The notes beneath the pieces were generated by a model. That model was not told where the DNA came from. It was given only the letters and a program-made list of their open reading frames with translations, and ran no database searches. Positions 53,601 through 64,000 of a stretch of DNA of 64,000 nt are shown in pieces. Each line of letters opens with the position of its first letter. Within the stretch, counting starts at the first letter, position 1. The position numbers and the translations under genes were made by a program. This stretch comes from Meghimatium bilineatum (lineage: Eukaryota > Mollusca > Gastropoda > Stylommatophora > Philomycidae), in NCBI GenBank assembly GCA_034231615.1, contig CM067322.1, positions 65,749,349 through 65,813,348 on the forward strand, in the 5' to 3' direction.

Positions 53601-55007
53601 ATCTTTGAAGACTTGGTGACAGGATTACCAAAACCACAACCATCATTATTTCTGATGATCTTAGGCTCTGATGTAATCAAATTGAACTCGCATCCCAGGT
53701 TGAAAGGAACATATCTCACCCTAAGAGATAATTTTTTTCATACACAAACATTTCAATCAAAATAACAAGGAAGACGAGTATAGGCTTTTTTTTATTTTGC
53801 TTGTTTACAGTTTAATGTGTTTACACAGTCATTCTTTAAAAAAAAAAAAATGTTGCTGCATTTGAAAGCTCCTCAAAACTCCCATACATAGTCTGCCATA
53901 GTGGGATGGTATACACAATAACAATACCATTCTTTAGATACTCACTTCTCATATGGCTTCCCTCAAGTCTGTCATTAAATCTGTCATCAAGGGCTTGTAG
54001 GACAGACATTTCATCAGTAAGAACTGCCATCTGTTGACATTGGCTTGTAATGTTAATTATTTCTGCAGCAGTGCTTAGAACCTGTACTTCGGCAAAGTAG
54101 TTGGAGCAGAAGATTCCAGTTGGTGAACATGTTGATTCATTTGCTTTTTCAGAATATTTTATTTTTACTATAGCACCTCCATTCTTCACTGCTTTGGTTG
54201 CTAATCCATAAGTATATACTTGTAGTTACACTTCTCTGGGGTACATATCTTCAATCATATTGCATAATTTTGTTTTATTTTGAAAGAGTCCTCAGCTCTC
54301 TCATGGTGTAGTTGTTGTTCATGGTGTGTCTGATAGTGAGATTTTGATATTTCTTCCATGAAACTGGAAAAAGTATTGGTGTTATTTCTTTTGTTATGTC
54401 TGGTAGTTCATTTTTGTATTCTCGTTTAAATTTTTTTTATCAATGAATAAAACTGCTTCTCTTCAGCCTTCCACTATCTAGGTCACAGAATCTGGGTTGC
54501 ATTGGGTGTGCTGGCATGCTCTTGTACTTTTCTGCATGGATCATGGTCTTAGTGTCCACCTGTATGGTAAGGAGTTATGCCTGTAATTTATTCCATTTCA
54601 TTTATCAGAGAGGTCTTCATGACACCTTTGATATGGTGGAGTGCTTGATATTGTACTTTGTCCAGAATTTGTAGATGGGAATTGGCTGTGGAAGTCCATA
54701 CTGTTGATCCGTATTCTAGTACTAGTCTAATATCACCTGCATATACATTCTTTAATATTGCTTCATTACCCCCCCAGCTTGTTCCTGCCAATTTCCTCAG
54801 GATGGCAAGATTCTTTCTTGCTTTGGCCTCAATTCTTTCAATGTGAGGCTGTCATGTCAATCTCTTATCTAGTGTGGTGCACAGGTACACCGGCTTTATT
54901 TCACCTGCTTTGTTCTTATTTGAGAGTGTGAAGATTTGTTGAGGATTTTCAGACTTGATCTTTACCGTCCATTTCTCTGCACATGCTGCTATCTCTTCTT
55001 CTTTTTC

Positions 55008-55160
55008 TTCATTGTTCATTCTTAAAATCCCACTCATTATTTCTTGTAGCAGGACCATGGTCCGATTTTATTTCCAGCAGGATGTAGTCCAGAAAAAGGA
55101 AATGCATTGTGTCGCCGTTTTATTTACGCCAATGGCCCGACACATCTGTCTTTGGTGGGA
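55008..55160 (-). mobile_element. SINE B nested in LINE-R
   Basis: TTCATTCTTAAAATCCCACT, GTAGCAGGACCATGGTCCGA, TTCCAGCAGGATGTAGTCCA, GACACATCTGTCTTTGG. It interrupts the RT between the palm and the tail. Confidence 0.8.
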
Positions 55161-56489
55161 TGCTGCTATCTTATCTGCTGCCTTTTGTATTTTCTTGTTG
55201 GTGATCTTCAAATGTTATTCTACACACCAAACCACCAAGTCTTCAGCAGACATGACAGCTCTTACACATTGTGGCAGTTTGCAAATTAGATTTATGAACA
55301 CAAGAAACGAGAGTTGGAGATAGTACTGCACTTTGAGGAACTCCATGTTTTAGGAGAACCTTTTTGTTGTTGTGGCCTTTCATATTGACTCTTATTTTCC
55401 ATTGTGTAGGAAGGATCATATCCACTAGCGCTTGCTACCCCTGATTTCGTTACTTTAAAGATTTACTATCAGTCCATCTTTCCAGCCCTGGTAAAAAGGG
55501 TTTTGGAAATCTAACTACAGGATGAAAACTTTTTTTTTTCTGAAACACATCCTCATTGATCTGTGACAGGAATGTTATTTCATCTTCTGTACTGTTGCAT
55601 TCTAAATCCAGCTTTTTCAGGCACCAATAATTTCTTTGATTCTAGGTACCATTTGAATCTTTTGTTGATCATCCTTTCCACTGTCTTGCAGACACTGCTT
55701 GTTAACTTTCATGACGGCATGTGCGCCTGGAAATGGAGATGAATATATGTCACTAAGAACCCAATAACATCCTGAAACACCTGGTTGCTATGCCTCAGAT
55801 TTATATTCCTCAGCATGGAATTACATGAAGTTGCGCAAATATGATGATAGATTTCTGCCTCACACAGCTCGAAATATGTCACAGTCTAAAGGTCAAATTT
55901 CTTTACACATTACAATTGTAAAAACGAGGAGGCCAGCTCATTTACTCACCGAAAATTTGGAACGAATTCTGTTGATTTTCGACACCATATTTTATGAGAA
56001 TCTTGGGAATTACAGTTGCTATCATATAAAATATTATTAAAACATTACTTTTGGAGAATATATCCAGGCATTTCGTTGATTCATATAGGACTAGTACATT
56101 GTATATAATGAGGATTGTGTCCGATTGAAATATCTTTTGAGTCAAATGTTGAACTGCGTGGTATGGTACATGATTGTCCCTTGATAAGTAATATCTACAT
56201 GTTTTAGTTATTAGTTTTGTGTGTTGTTATATTATAAGAATGGTCTTTTATTCATTGAATAACATAAAAACAATATTTATCGTGTGTGCCATGAGTCGGC
56301 ATGAAAAATAATTATGCGGTATGTCAGCCAAGATCTAGTCTTCAATGGACGGACATTTGTATGTGATTTCTTCAAGTTTTATTAGTTTGTTCAGTTCATA
56401 TTATATCAGTTTGGATATGAAACAACATATATACAACAACAATAGGTATTTAGGAAGATTTTATACATTGCTCAAGTACCGGGTATTAG

Positions 56490-56790
56490 GTGCATCAAGA
56501 AATTATTTTTAATTTTTGTGATTTTTTAAATTGTAGTTTTGAGATTTTCCCCCCAATTTTCAACTTCACAACTTGCTCACAACTGTCATATCATACAAAC
56601 ATCCAAAAAAAAAAGATTATATGCATTATTCAATTCTTTATTTACATGTACAAACATTATTTTAAAATCTATAAAAGCAAAACTAAATTTTTGCATTTTC
56701 CATTCACCAAAAATAATACACATTGTCAAAAAAGAAGCCAGGCCCTGGTAGGAAATTGCATAATTGTAATTGAGGGTCTTAAAGGTAAAG
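56490..56790 (-). mobile_element. Degenerate third copy of the TTAA MITE
   Basis: Inverse of 28521-28790: ATATGCATTATTCAATTCTT, TACATGTACAAA-ATTATTT, CAAAAAAGAAGCCAGGCCCT, and a GGGTCTTAAAGGTAAA right end resembling GGCTTGCTAAAGG-TTAA. A TTAACTTTCATGACGG word at 55704 may be its other end. Highly diverged. Confidence 0.5.
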
Positions 56791-57833
56791 TTTATTTATC
56801 TATAAGACTTCTGTTTGTTCTTGTCTTTCTTTATGATAAGACACAAGAGCGTTTCTCTCCACAACTGTGGTACACTGCCTGTAATCCAAATGTAGTTGTA
56901 TATCTGTATTAATTTATATATTACTGCATTTAATAGGTTCTTATGCATTTTATTGGTGATGCCTTCCAATCCTGGTGATTTTCTATCTTTTAGTTTCCTA
57001 ATAGAGATGTTTTTTGTTCTTCTAACATGAATGGTTTAGACATGACATATGAACAGCTTGTGTTGTTCCTACTGTAGTTTATTTCTAGATAAATATTTTA
57101 TTGTCTGCATGTGTTGATGGTGGTGGTACTTTTATTTTCTATATAATTCTGCAAGCATATCTGCTGTTTGTTTACTAGTGTAGAGTTTACCTGTAAATAG
57201 TGTAGTTGTTTGACACTAAGAGTTGCTGTCATCATTTATTTGCTTGGTGAGTTTCCACAGTTTTCTTCATTTCAAAGTTTAATTTTGGGTTTTTGTTTCT
57301 CCCCAGCTTCTTCTCTTTCTTTGTTTTTCTATTGAGATAGTTGCATCTCTGCCATGTTATGTGCTTCAGCCAGTTCTTCCTGTAGTTTTTTGAGTGTGTT
57401 GGTCCAATATAGTACATAATTATTCCTCTATCCTTTTGATATTCTCTCCTTAGTTGCCTTGATTATTCCTTTATTAAAGTCCCTGATCTTGTGAGTAGTT
57501 TTTTTCTGTGTTTATAGATGTGCCAATTTTCTTATAGTTCAATCTTGAATTAGTTGGTCTTGTAATTATTGCTTACTTCACTTAGATGATGACTGGATGA
57601 TAATCACTACCACAGAGTTGTTCACCTATTGTTCTTTCCACTATATCTTCCCACTCTCTGTCTAAATTATTGTATCTCCAGCTGTGGGAGTGGCTATTCA
57701 AGTCTCCCACTGCTAGAAAGGGTTTGCTGGATATATTAATATTGGTCATGTTTAATGGGATGTCATTTGAACAGTAGAAGTTTAGTATATGGAGTTCAAG
57801 AGTGTTGCTCTTTATGTGAATTATCTGGTATTC

Positions 57834-57990
57834 TTCTTCTTCAGCGTTCATTCTCAAACTCTCACTGGATATCTCTTGTAGCAGGACCATGGTCCTACTA
57901 GATTTCCAGCAGGATGTAGTCCAGAGAATGGAAATGTGTTGTGTTGCCGTTTTATTTGCGCCAATGGCCCGACACATCCATCTTCAGCCG
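57834..57990 (-). mobile_element. SINE B nested in LINE-R endonuclease
   Basis: CTTCTTCTTCAGCGTTCATT, GTAGCAGGACCATGGTCCTA, TTCCAGCAGGATGTAGTCCA, GCCAATGGCCCGACACATCC. The best-preserved SINE B copy. Confidence 0.85.
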
Positions 57991-58699
57991 GATCTGGTAT
58001 TCAGTACCTTCTTTATATGTTTTGGTTTCAGTGGCATTGATCGGTGTTTGTATGCTACTTTACTTCTGATCTTTCCTGTCATCTTTAAATTATTAGTACC
58101 CTCAAATCTTGAAGGCTATTTAAAAAATTGATGTGGGTTTCCTGTTTGCAGCAAATACACATCTATTTCTGGTGCAATAGGTTTTCTAGTTATGTTTTTG
58201 TATTATTTCCTCTGCATTCCAGTGCATGATGTTTAGAGGGGTTGGCATTCTATTTACTCTGCCAGTCACTTTCCTCTGATTCCTCCTGGCTCCACAAGGT
58301 AAACTAGAGGGGCTTCAGTGGCTTGGAGTGGATTCAGTAGAGTTTCAGAGTCTGGTAATGCTCCTGCCGTCACATGTTGAGTACCATGACAATTAAAAAA
58401 TGTTGTTGTGCAAACATGTTATCTAAAAGAACAGCATTTTACCATGATTGCTGGTGCACCGCTTGGCCTGGTATCTCTAACTTTAACACCTGTGCTTTCT
58501 TTGACAGGACTGTGATCCTGCTTGATGTATGGGATGGCCTGACCAGTCTTAGTTTCCAGCTTCCATTGACTAGACAATGTTCCATCTTCATATTAAGGAT
58601 CTGGCCTTGATGAGGCAGACTGTTTGAGATCATTGTGGCATGTTTTCTATTCCCGGTGTCTTGTAATCAAAATAAAATCTTGCTAGTTTTCAAGGTAGT

Positions 58700-59185
58700 T
58701 ACACTTGCTTATACTGGCAAATGCGTGTTGACATTTTGTGTGTACTCTAGCTCTTTTGATTTGAGGCAGTGCTGTTCTGTTTGATCAATTTGATGCTACT
58801 CTGTGTAATTCTTCATGTTCGTTAGACCCATAGTCATAGCTCATTGATAGTTAGTATAGGCTATAACAGTAATAGTATTACTTAATATTGTATTTATCGC
58901 TCTTTGTTGTTTTTGCGGCACTCATGATTGCACATTTGTATGAGGACACATGTATTTGCTCCAATTTCCACTTGAGTGTATTCACCATTACATGATTTCT
59001 GACAGTTGCAATTCTTTGTTGGTTGACAAACATTCTCTGAAGCCCACAGTAATGCTCATATCTGGCAACGGCACATTTCAAGACCAGTTTCTTTATTCTG
59101 GACATCATCATTATCATCTGGTACCACGTCGGCTGGCGTAGGCGGTCATGGCTCTCCACAGCTCTCTGCCCACAGTATTATTAAC
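58700..59185 (-). mobile_element. LINE-Z Cys tail and a LINE-T scrap
   Basis: On - at 58878-59100: VLKCAVARYEHYCGLQRMFV, NQQRIATVRNHVMVNTLKWK, LEQIHVSSYKC, matching 61930-62125 and 62970-63170. At 59118-59185: GGCGTAGGCGGTCATGGCTC, TCCACAGCTCTCTGCCCACA, the last bases of a LINE-T copy like 44238-44330. Confidence 0.6.
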
Positions 59186-59189
59186 TCCA

Positions 59190-59559
59190 ACTGTAGGCCT
59201 ACTTCTGTGTGTCGCCATGACTTTCATCTTGGGACATAAAAAAGGAATAATCATTCACAATAATTTAATTTATCTGTGTTGTTTTTCCTGCAGAGATCAA
59301 AATGTCTGCATGAAGTATTACTCTACTGCCAGAACAGTAGCAAAGCTTTGTTGGTCCTCCTTATAGACTGAGTTGTGAATGCCCAAGCATTATGCATGTC
59401 TAACAACCCAACCATTCATGTATATATCATGTACCCTTCCCTAGAATTCTCACTGAACAATGCTGCACCTTAGACTTTAGTGCAATAAAGCACCACTCTT
59501 TGTATTATCTGTTGAGAGTTAATATCACTCAGAAGGTCTGGCCATCCATGAGTACACTT
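59190..59559. other. Non-coding, nothing recognised
   Basis: No element or gene identified. Confidence 0.5.
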
Positions 59560-59800
59560 AACCATCTGCATTAGGAGTAACATCTTTCAACATACACACC
59601 CTGTGTATAATATCCTCATCAGGCCCAATCATGACTTTTCTCTTTTCAGTCTGCTATCTTTCACTTTCTGAATTTCACAATGTAGTGGGTGTTTATCGTC
59701 AGCTGTTATTCTTAAGTAGACTCATGCCCTGCACAACTGTATTCTGTGTTCTGTAGTTGGACAGTCAAGTAAGAATTGTCTTACTCAACCTCCACATTAG
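59560..59800 (-). mobile_element. LINE-Z RT-RNase H linker fragment
   Basis: On -: VYLRITADDKHPLHCEIQKV, KDSRLKREKS, matching YLRVNSDTEHPLHRELARVK / ESRLKRGKS at 23100. Confidence 0.65.
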
Positions 59801-60108
59801 CTTTTACTAGTGGACCATTTACATACTGGTACTTGTGAATTTATGTATCATGTTTTGACTAGCTCCATATTTCATAACAAAAGGTGTTCTGTGAAATGAC
59901 TAAGTACAAATGAGATTATTTTTTGGGGGGAGTATGTCATTGGCTAAGTTTTAATCTTACTTTCTTCACAGCAAAGCCAGTAGTTGCCAATTAAATGTAC
60001 CAGATTGAATTCTTGTTCACCATCTCCCGATTATTAAATGTTCAATCATTGATATATGTGTTATTTTGCTAATTTATAGCTGAAATAAGGGTTGTGATAA
60101 AATTGAGC

Positions 60109-60560
60109 AGGGGTGGGCAGATTACAGCCTGTGGGATGAATACAACCTGCCAAGCCATTTTATTGGCTCATGCTTATTTAAAATTACTATATACACTACC
60201 CCCCGAACTCAGAAAATATCAAATCACAAGCTATCTTTGCCAAACTGTAAAATGTGATGTTTAACAGTGATAGGAGAATATTTCATTCCAAATTTTTCTA
60301 GCTGCTAGTTGAAAATAGTGTTCAGAATTAAATACACACCTGGAAACAGTGTCTGCTGCCACCTTTTGATGTTCAACATTGGAGATGACAAAGATGGAAT
60401 TTTAAATGAAGCATCAAGTCTTTTGATGTTAAAAAAACATTGGGTGGTTAGTGATAAATGCTATGAAGTAGTTTGGAATGTCAAAGACCCCATTCTGAAA
60501 AAAATAGCACAGATTTTGGTGCAACAACCGAAAAGGTTGACAACCTTTTAAATAGAGCTT
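60109..60560. mobile_element. hAT-like element fragment
   Basis: Starts GCAGGGGTGGGCAGATTACA, the hAT-end pattern of 172-479, and shares ordered blocks with 2071-2640. An 80-residue frame (60309-60551) could be a transposase remnant but shows no recognisable motif. Confidence 0.45.
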
Positions 60561-61044
60561 TGTTTCTATCTGATATTTTTAGGATACATCAAAATATTTA
60601 ATACAGAGCCCTCACATTGTCTAGTAGTGGACTGTAACACTTTGCTGACCAACAATCCAGAGTGTACTGGTCTCTCATTACCAAGGGTGTTATAGAATCT
60701 TTTTAGACATTAGCATTGTCCTTTTGAAATTTCCAAAATAAAATATAAATCATTATATAGATCTTTGATATTTTCTATGAATGTATTTTCAGAAATAATT
60801 TGAAAGTCCCAGAGTTTTTAAATAAGAATAAATTATTTATTGAGAACTTTATTGTATTTATTATAATGTTGGGTGTGGTTTTACATTAATTTCAATGCTT
60901 TGCACAAACTTACCTCCAAAAAATGTGGGTAAATTTAAAGAATTTATGAGATTGCGTCAAAAAACTATTTTGTGGGCTCATCCTGTTGGAATAGTGTACT
61001 ATCCTGGATGAGATATTTTTAATAATATGATTTTCATATTGTTT
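60561..61044. other. Non-coding, nothing recognised
   Basis: AT-rich. Confidence 0.5.
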
Positions 61045-61093
61045 TGCTAAAACAGGACTTGCTGTGTAGACATGTCAAACTCCGAATGAGAAG
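61045..61093 (+). mobile_element. LINE-R 3' end scrap
   Basis: AAAACAGGACTTGCTGTGTA, GACATGTCAAACTCCGAATG, AGAAGAAGAAG: only the last ~50 bp of LINE-R, as at 14390-14440 and 36371-36425. Extreme 5' truncation. Confidence 0.75.
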
Positions 61094-61574
61094 AAGAAGA
61101 TATTGTTTTGCTTATTTCGTGGAGTATAGCTCATTTGAGTATCGCCATATTTGGTCAGCAAAATGTTAAATTTGTGATTTTTCTGTTTCAATTCACTCAA
61201 TCAAAGACTTTTCCTTGTATATGAATGTGTAGCAAAGTGTGTTTGATTGTTCCTTACTTGTCTAAAAATTTATTGGGCATCTGAACATTCAGTTGTTTAA
61301 AAAAAAATACCAAATGGGTCTTGCTCAACTGTGATTCAACAAAAGATCTTGTTTTTTTCCTTGATTATTTTTACACACATTTGACCTTCGTACACAGTTC
61401 TAATCAAAATCTAGTATCAGTAATTTAGTTCAACTTTTCATATAAAAGATATTCTCTGTGTTTATGTTTACATTCTGAAATGAAAATACATACACACAAA
61501 ATAATGCAATTAAAATCATGATGTAAATTGTTTGTGTTTTTTTGTTTTTACTACTTTGGCTTCTTATGTGCCTG
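61094..61574. other. Non-coding, nothing recognised
   Basis: AT-rich; no element seen. Confidence 0.5.
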
Positions 61575-61776
61575 TAAGTTGCCAGAAGGCAGCTAAGGAG
61601 GTTTTGGTGGTGAGTTGACTGTCCTATCACATACTCGGTGAAAATGACCATAAAACCAAGCTGAATTCGGATGTCAGGCTGAAAGGTGCAGATATCACAG
61701 TCAATCTGTAAACTGTGACATGCAATCTGGTTTCTGAACTTCACCTGCTAATCAGCAGGAGTTTGAGAATGTATCT
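61575..61776 (+). mobile_element. SINE A, diverged
   Basis: GTTGCCAGAAGGCAGCTAAG, GGTGCAGATATCACAGTCAA, CTGCTAATCAGCAGGAGTTT. The tail is lost. Confidence 0.65.
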
Positions 61777-61929
61777 TGTTAGTAATAGTTATGGGGTAGT
61801 GTAGTACAATAGCTCTATATTGATTCACCATAGATTTCTTTTACATCTTTCTCCAGATATAGCTCTATAGACAGGTGGCACTGCATCACTCCTCTTATTC
61901 TGAATTTTTCCTTGGTTAGTTTTCATATT

Positions 61930-62125
61930 CTTTGTTAGTTAGTCGTCGGATCATAATCACTGCAAACTGGACATGTCCATAGTTGCTCTGATCTCTCCTT
62001 GAGTGTATCCGCCATTACACTTCCGCTGACAGTACCGGTCCTATGCTGGTTGGCCATCATTCTTTGTGTCTCCAACAAATGTAAAGCTAGAATCAGCCAA
62101 GATGAATGATGTTGTGTCCACATGA
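61930..62125 (-). mobile_element. LINE-Z Cys tail
   Basis: On -: LALHLLETQRMMANQHRTGT, VSGSVMADTLKERSEQLWTC, PVCSDYDPTTN. C-x2-C after an EQLW helix is the conserved end of this family. Confidence 0.65.
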
Positions 62126-62245
62126 CTATACCTAGAGAAGGATATGCTTCATCTCATTTGGTTGATTTCTTAGTCTTTTTGCTGACAATGTGTGCATGAT
62201 TGTATTAGTTATATAACATTAAGTTATTAACAGCTACGTGATATC

Positions 62246-62475
62246 TTGTGTGGATGTCTTAAGTGGTGCCTGTGTGGATCCAAGGTGGTTAGTGGGTGGG
62301 TGTGTTTAGTATTTTATGAATCCAAAGGGCATTGTTTGGATGTCCTTAGTGTTACTTGTGTGAATGTTTTTGGTAGTTATGTAGATCAAAAGTGGTATCT
62401 GTGTGGGTCCAAAGTGTTTTCTGTGAGTCTAAAGTGGTATTTATGTGGGTCTTAAGTGATACATGTGTGGGTATC
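62246..62475. repeat. Degenerate ~22-bp GTGTGGGTCCAAAGTGGTAT array
   Basis: About ten diverged units of TGTGTGGGTCCAAAGTGGTA. The frame 62246-62455 is a by-product. Confidence 0.7.
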
Positions 62476-62969
62476 TGAAGTGAAAAGCTGTTGATTTAAG
62501 CTATTTTTTTCAAGTTTGTTAAGGAAGAGCTAAAACTGATTCATTTTGTTAAAGTTAATAAATACTTGCCTTGGATTGCAGGTACTTCATTTGTAAGTGG
62601 TTTGCAAAGAAGCACAATTTTAATTTGATAAACTAGTGATGGCTTGCAGTACATGTAGACCTACACTTTTTCTGCCCAGTGTCAGGTGATCATAACTGAG
62701 CCAATGAATCTCTTATGTGAGATTGCAGTTATGACTCATATCGTCAACATCCGTGCCAACCAGCCTATATGGGGGTCTTAGTGTTTACTGTAGTCTTGCT
62801 CTAGGCCCAGTGTATTTACTAATTCATAAACAAGGTTGGAAGCTATTTTTTCCAAAGCTACCTTTTAGATTGCAGAGATTTTGAACATGTAACTTTTGGA
62901 TATCATTGATACTAAAACTCTGAACCATTGAACCCAAAATAGATTCGCTGAGCATACTAACCCCTACTT
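62476..62969. other. Non-coding, nothing recognised
   Basis: No element or gene identified. Confidence 0.5.
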
Positions 62970-63800
62970 TTCTTTGGCTTGTTAGTCGTTGGATCACCCT
63001 CATCATTGCATTCCGGGCACGTTCATATGTGCTCCAGTCTATATTTGAGTGGGTCTATTACACAATGACCGACGGTTCCAGTTCTTTGTTGGTTGACATT
63101 CTTCTAAGCGGACATTTATGGCAACGCTGCATTTCAAACATAGATCTTTTATTCTGAAAATGGAAAAGGAATTTATTATTCGCATTCATTTCATTAGCTC
63201 CAATATCTCCTGTTGTTTCTGGCAATGAATTCAAAATGTCTGCACGATCCATTCCTCTATTGCTGGTAGTATGCCCGCATGTAAGACGGCCGATCCGCTC
63301 TCTCATTGCCCTAAACTTCAATATGACCAGGTCCGAAAATGATTGTGGAACATTCCAACTTCGACATGTCATCTTTCATCAAGCTACTCCAGCACTTTCT
63401 TGTTTGTTATTTTAGCTAAATCATCTGTTGCAATGATTAGGTCTGGGGTTGAGTTAGTGTGTTATATTCTAGAGTAGAACGTTGGAGTCTTCGGGTTCAT
63501 TAAGCAGTTTCGCCTCACACTGCCAGTCCTACACTTCTTCTCTAGTATCTTGCTCTGCATATCTCGAGCTCCATTAAAGTCTTCAATCACACGACAGTTA
63601 TCTTTTGCTGTGTTAATTGTGTGCACCGAGAGGCTGTTATCCTGTGGGCAGTAATAGTTATGTAGGCCTACTGTAACCTCTTTAGTTGGAAGGTTTAAGT
63701 AGATTCCTATTATTTCAGCTTGTTCTTGAGTATTTACTCTGATTTCTGAGGCACAATATTATTGTTAACCGGTATGAGTACTCCTCCTTTATTTCTTTTA
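62970..63800 (-). mobile_element. LINE endonuclease fragment fused to a Cys tail
   Basis: On -, right to left: KEVTVGLHNYYCPQDNSLSV, CRVIEDFN, LMNPKTPTFYSRI and NSTPDLIIATDDLA (endonuclease C-terminal half, frameshifted), then RMSTNKELEPSVIV, PLKYRLEHI, TCPECNDEGDPTTN (Cys tail). RT and RNase H are missing between. Confidence 0.6.
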
Positions 63801-64000
63801 TCTCTATCGTACCGAAATGTAAGAGGCTTCCAATGTTATTGATCAAATCAAAAAGACACGAAAAGGTGGAATACTTAGGTTTGTTAGAAGAATGTCAGTG
63901 CACGCCAGTTAGATTCATATATGGAGGAAACGGAATATCAGATAAAAAAGATCACCTCAGTACAAAAAGTACAGAATTCCACCTTCTTCAAATATTACTG
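63801..64000. other. Window end, nothing recognised
   Basis: AT-rich, probably continuing LINE sequence. Confidence 0.4.

Larger units (their letters stand above)
53836..58645 (-). mobile_element. Nearly full-length but decayed LINE-R (EN-RT-RNase H)
   Basis: On -, right to left: 5' region 58430-58645 (shared with 14070-14277); endonuclease start PLNIMHWNAEEII and CVFAANRKPTSIF (about 58080-58245; intact copies have IMQWNAEG and QETH); endonuclease LAVGDLNSHSHSWRYNNLDR and GSDYHPVI (57590-57730); linker about 57230-57420; RT GVPQSAVLSPTLV and DLVVWC (55200-55360); RT tail AGEIKPVYLCTTLDKRLT, RKNLAILRKLAGTSWGGNEA, LEYGSTVW, LDKVQYQALHHIKGVMKTS (54590-54900); RNase H TGIFCSNYFAEVQVLSTAAE and VLTDEMSVLQALDDR (53990-54190); end at 53840. 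Stops, frameshifts and three insertions: dead. Confidence 0.75.

Noticed and set aside
55243..55425. Independent small gene on -
   Set aside because: It is the RT palm (GVPQ...LSPT) of the decayed LINE-R.
56490..56912. 140-residue + strand frame
   Set aside because: Lies across the decayed MITE copy; composition is low-complexity and no domain is visible.
62246..62455. Cys/Trp/Gly-rich 69-residue frame
   Set aside because: Translation of a degenerate 22-bp repeat.

Overview
This window is AT-rich, intron- and transposon-dominated nuclear DNA of an animal. The evidence is one confidently assembled multi-exon animal gene with GT-AG introns, many decayed non-LTR retrotransposons, several SINE families, cut-and-paste DNA transposons and microsatellites. 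No bacterial operon, rRNA, tRNA gene or CRISPR array is present. The host gene keeps a zinc finger that, as I remember it, human UBXN1 lacks, and the transposon mix looks invertebrate. I think a marine invertebrate (perhaps a mollusc or other lophotrochozoan) is likely, but the phylum is not proven.

Host genes. (1) A UBXN1/SAKS1 orthologue on the + strand, 11 coding exons from 18635 to 53295, 331 codons, intron phases all consistent. The protein reads UBA domain - acidic linker - C2H2 zinc finger - long charged helix - UBX domain with the FPR loop. Only 996 of about 34,660 bp are coding. (2) At 1642-1961 on the - strand, the start of a second gene: a transmembrane segment, a short coiled coil and an FFAT-like motif. 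This is the N-terminal plan of the RMDN2/RMDN3 (PTPIP51) family and probably a first exon whose gene continues left of the window.

Layout. 0-9 kb: hAT MITE, LINE tails, the RMDN-like exon, AT-rich duplications, a 415-bp MITE and LINE reverse transcriptase pieces. 9-11.4 kb: a CGGBP1-like hAT transposase broken by one frameshift, then a 67-bp tandem array. 11.4-18.6 kb: LINE debris, a 21-bp array and the first copy of a 1.2-kb retroposon. 18.6-53.3 kb: UBXN1, with introns full of LINEs, SINEs, a Penelope-like fragment, two TTAA-flanked MITEs, the second 1.2-kb retroposon, a large inverted repeat (intron 7) and a pogo-like element (intron 10). 53.3-64 kb: a nearly full-length but decayed - strand LINE (endonuclease, RT, RNase H) and more LINE tails.

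Repeat labels used below. LINE-R: element with endonuclease, RT and RNase H; related copies end in (GAA)n. LINE-T: RT element whose C-terminal tail ends in TGATGATGAT. LINE-Z: element with a C-terminal Cys-rich tail. SINE A (about 270 bp) and SINE B (about 150 bp): related, both ending in GAACGC-(AGA)n. SINE C and D: tRNA-like SINEs. Most long open frames other than the two host genes are transposon remnants or their antisense shadows. I did not find a convincing new multi-gene system; the most interesting items are the FFAT-bearing exon, the zinc-finger UBXN1, the twin 1.2-kb retroposons with target-site duplications, the intronic inverted repeat and the shared SINE/LINE tail.
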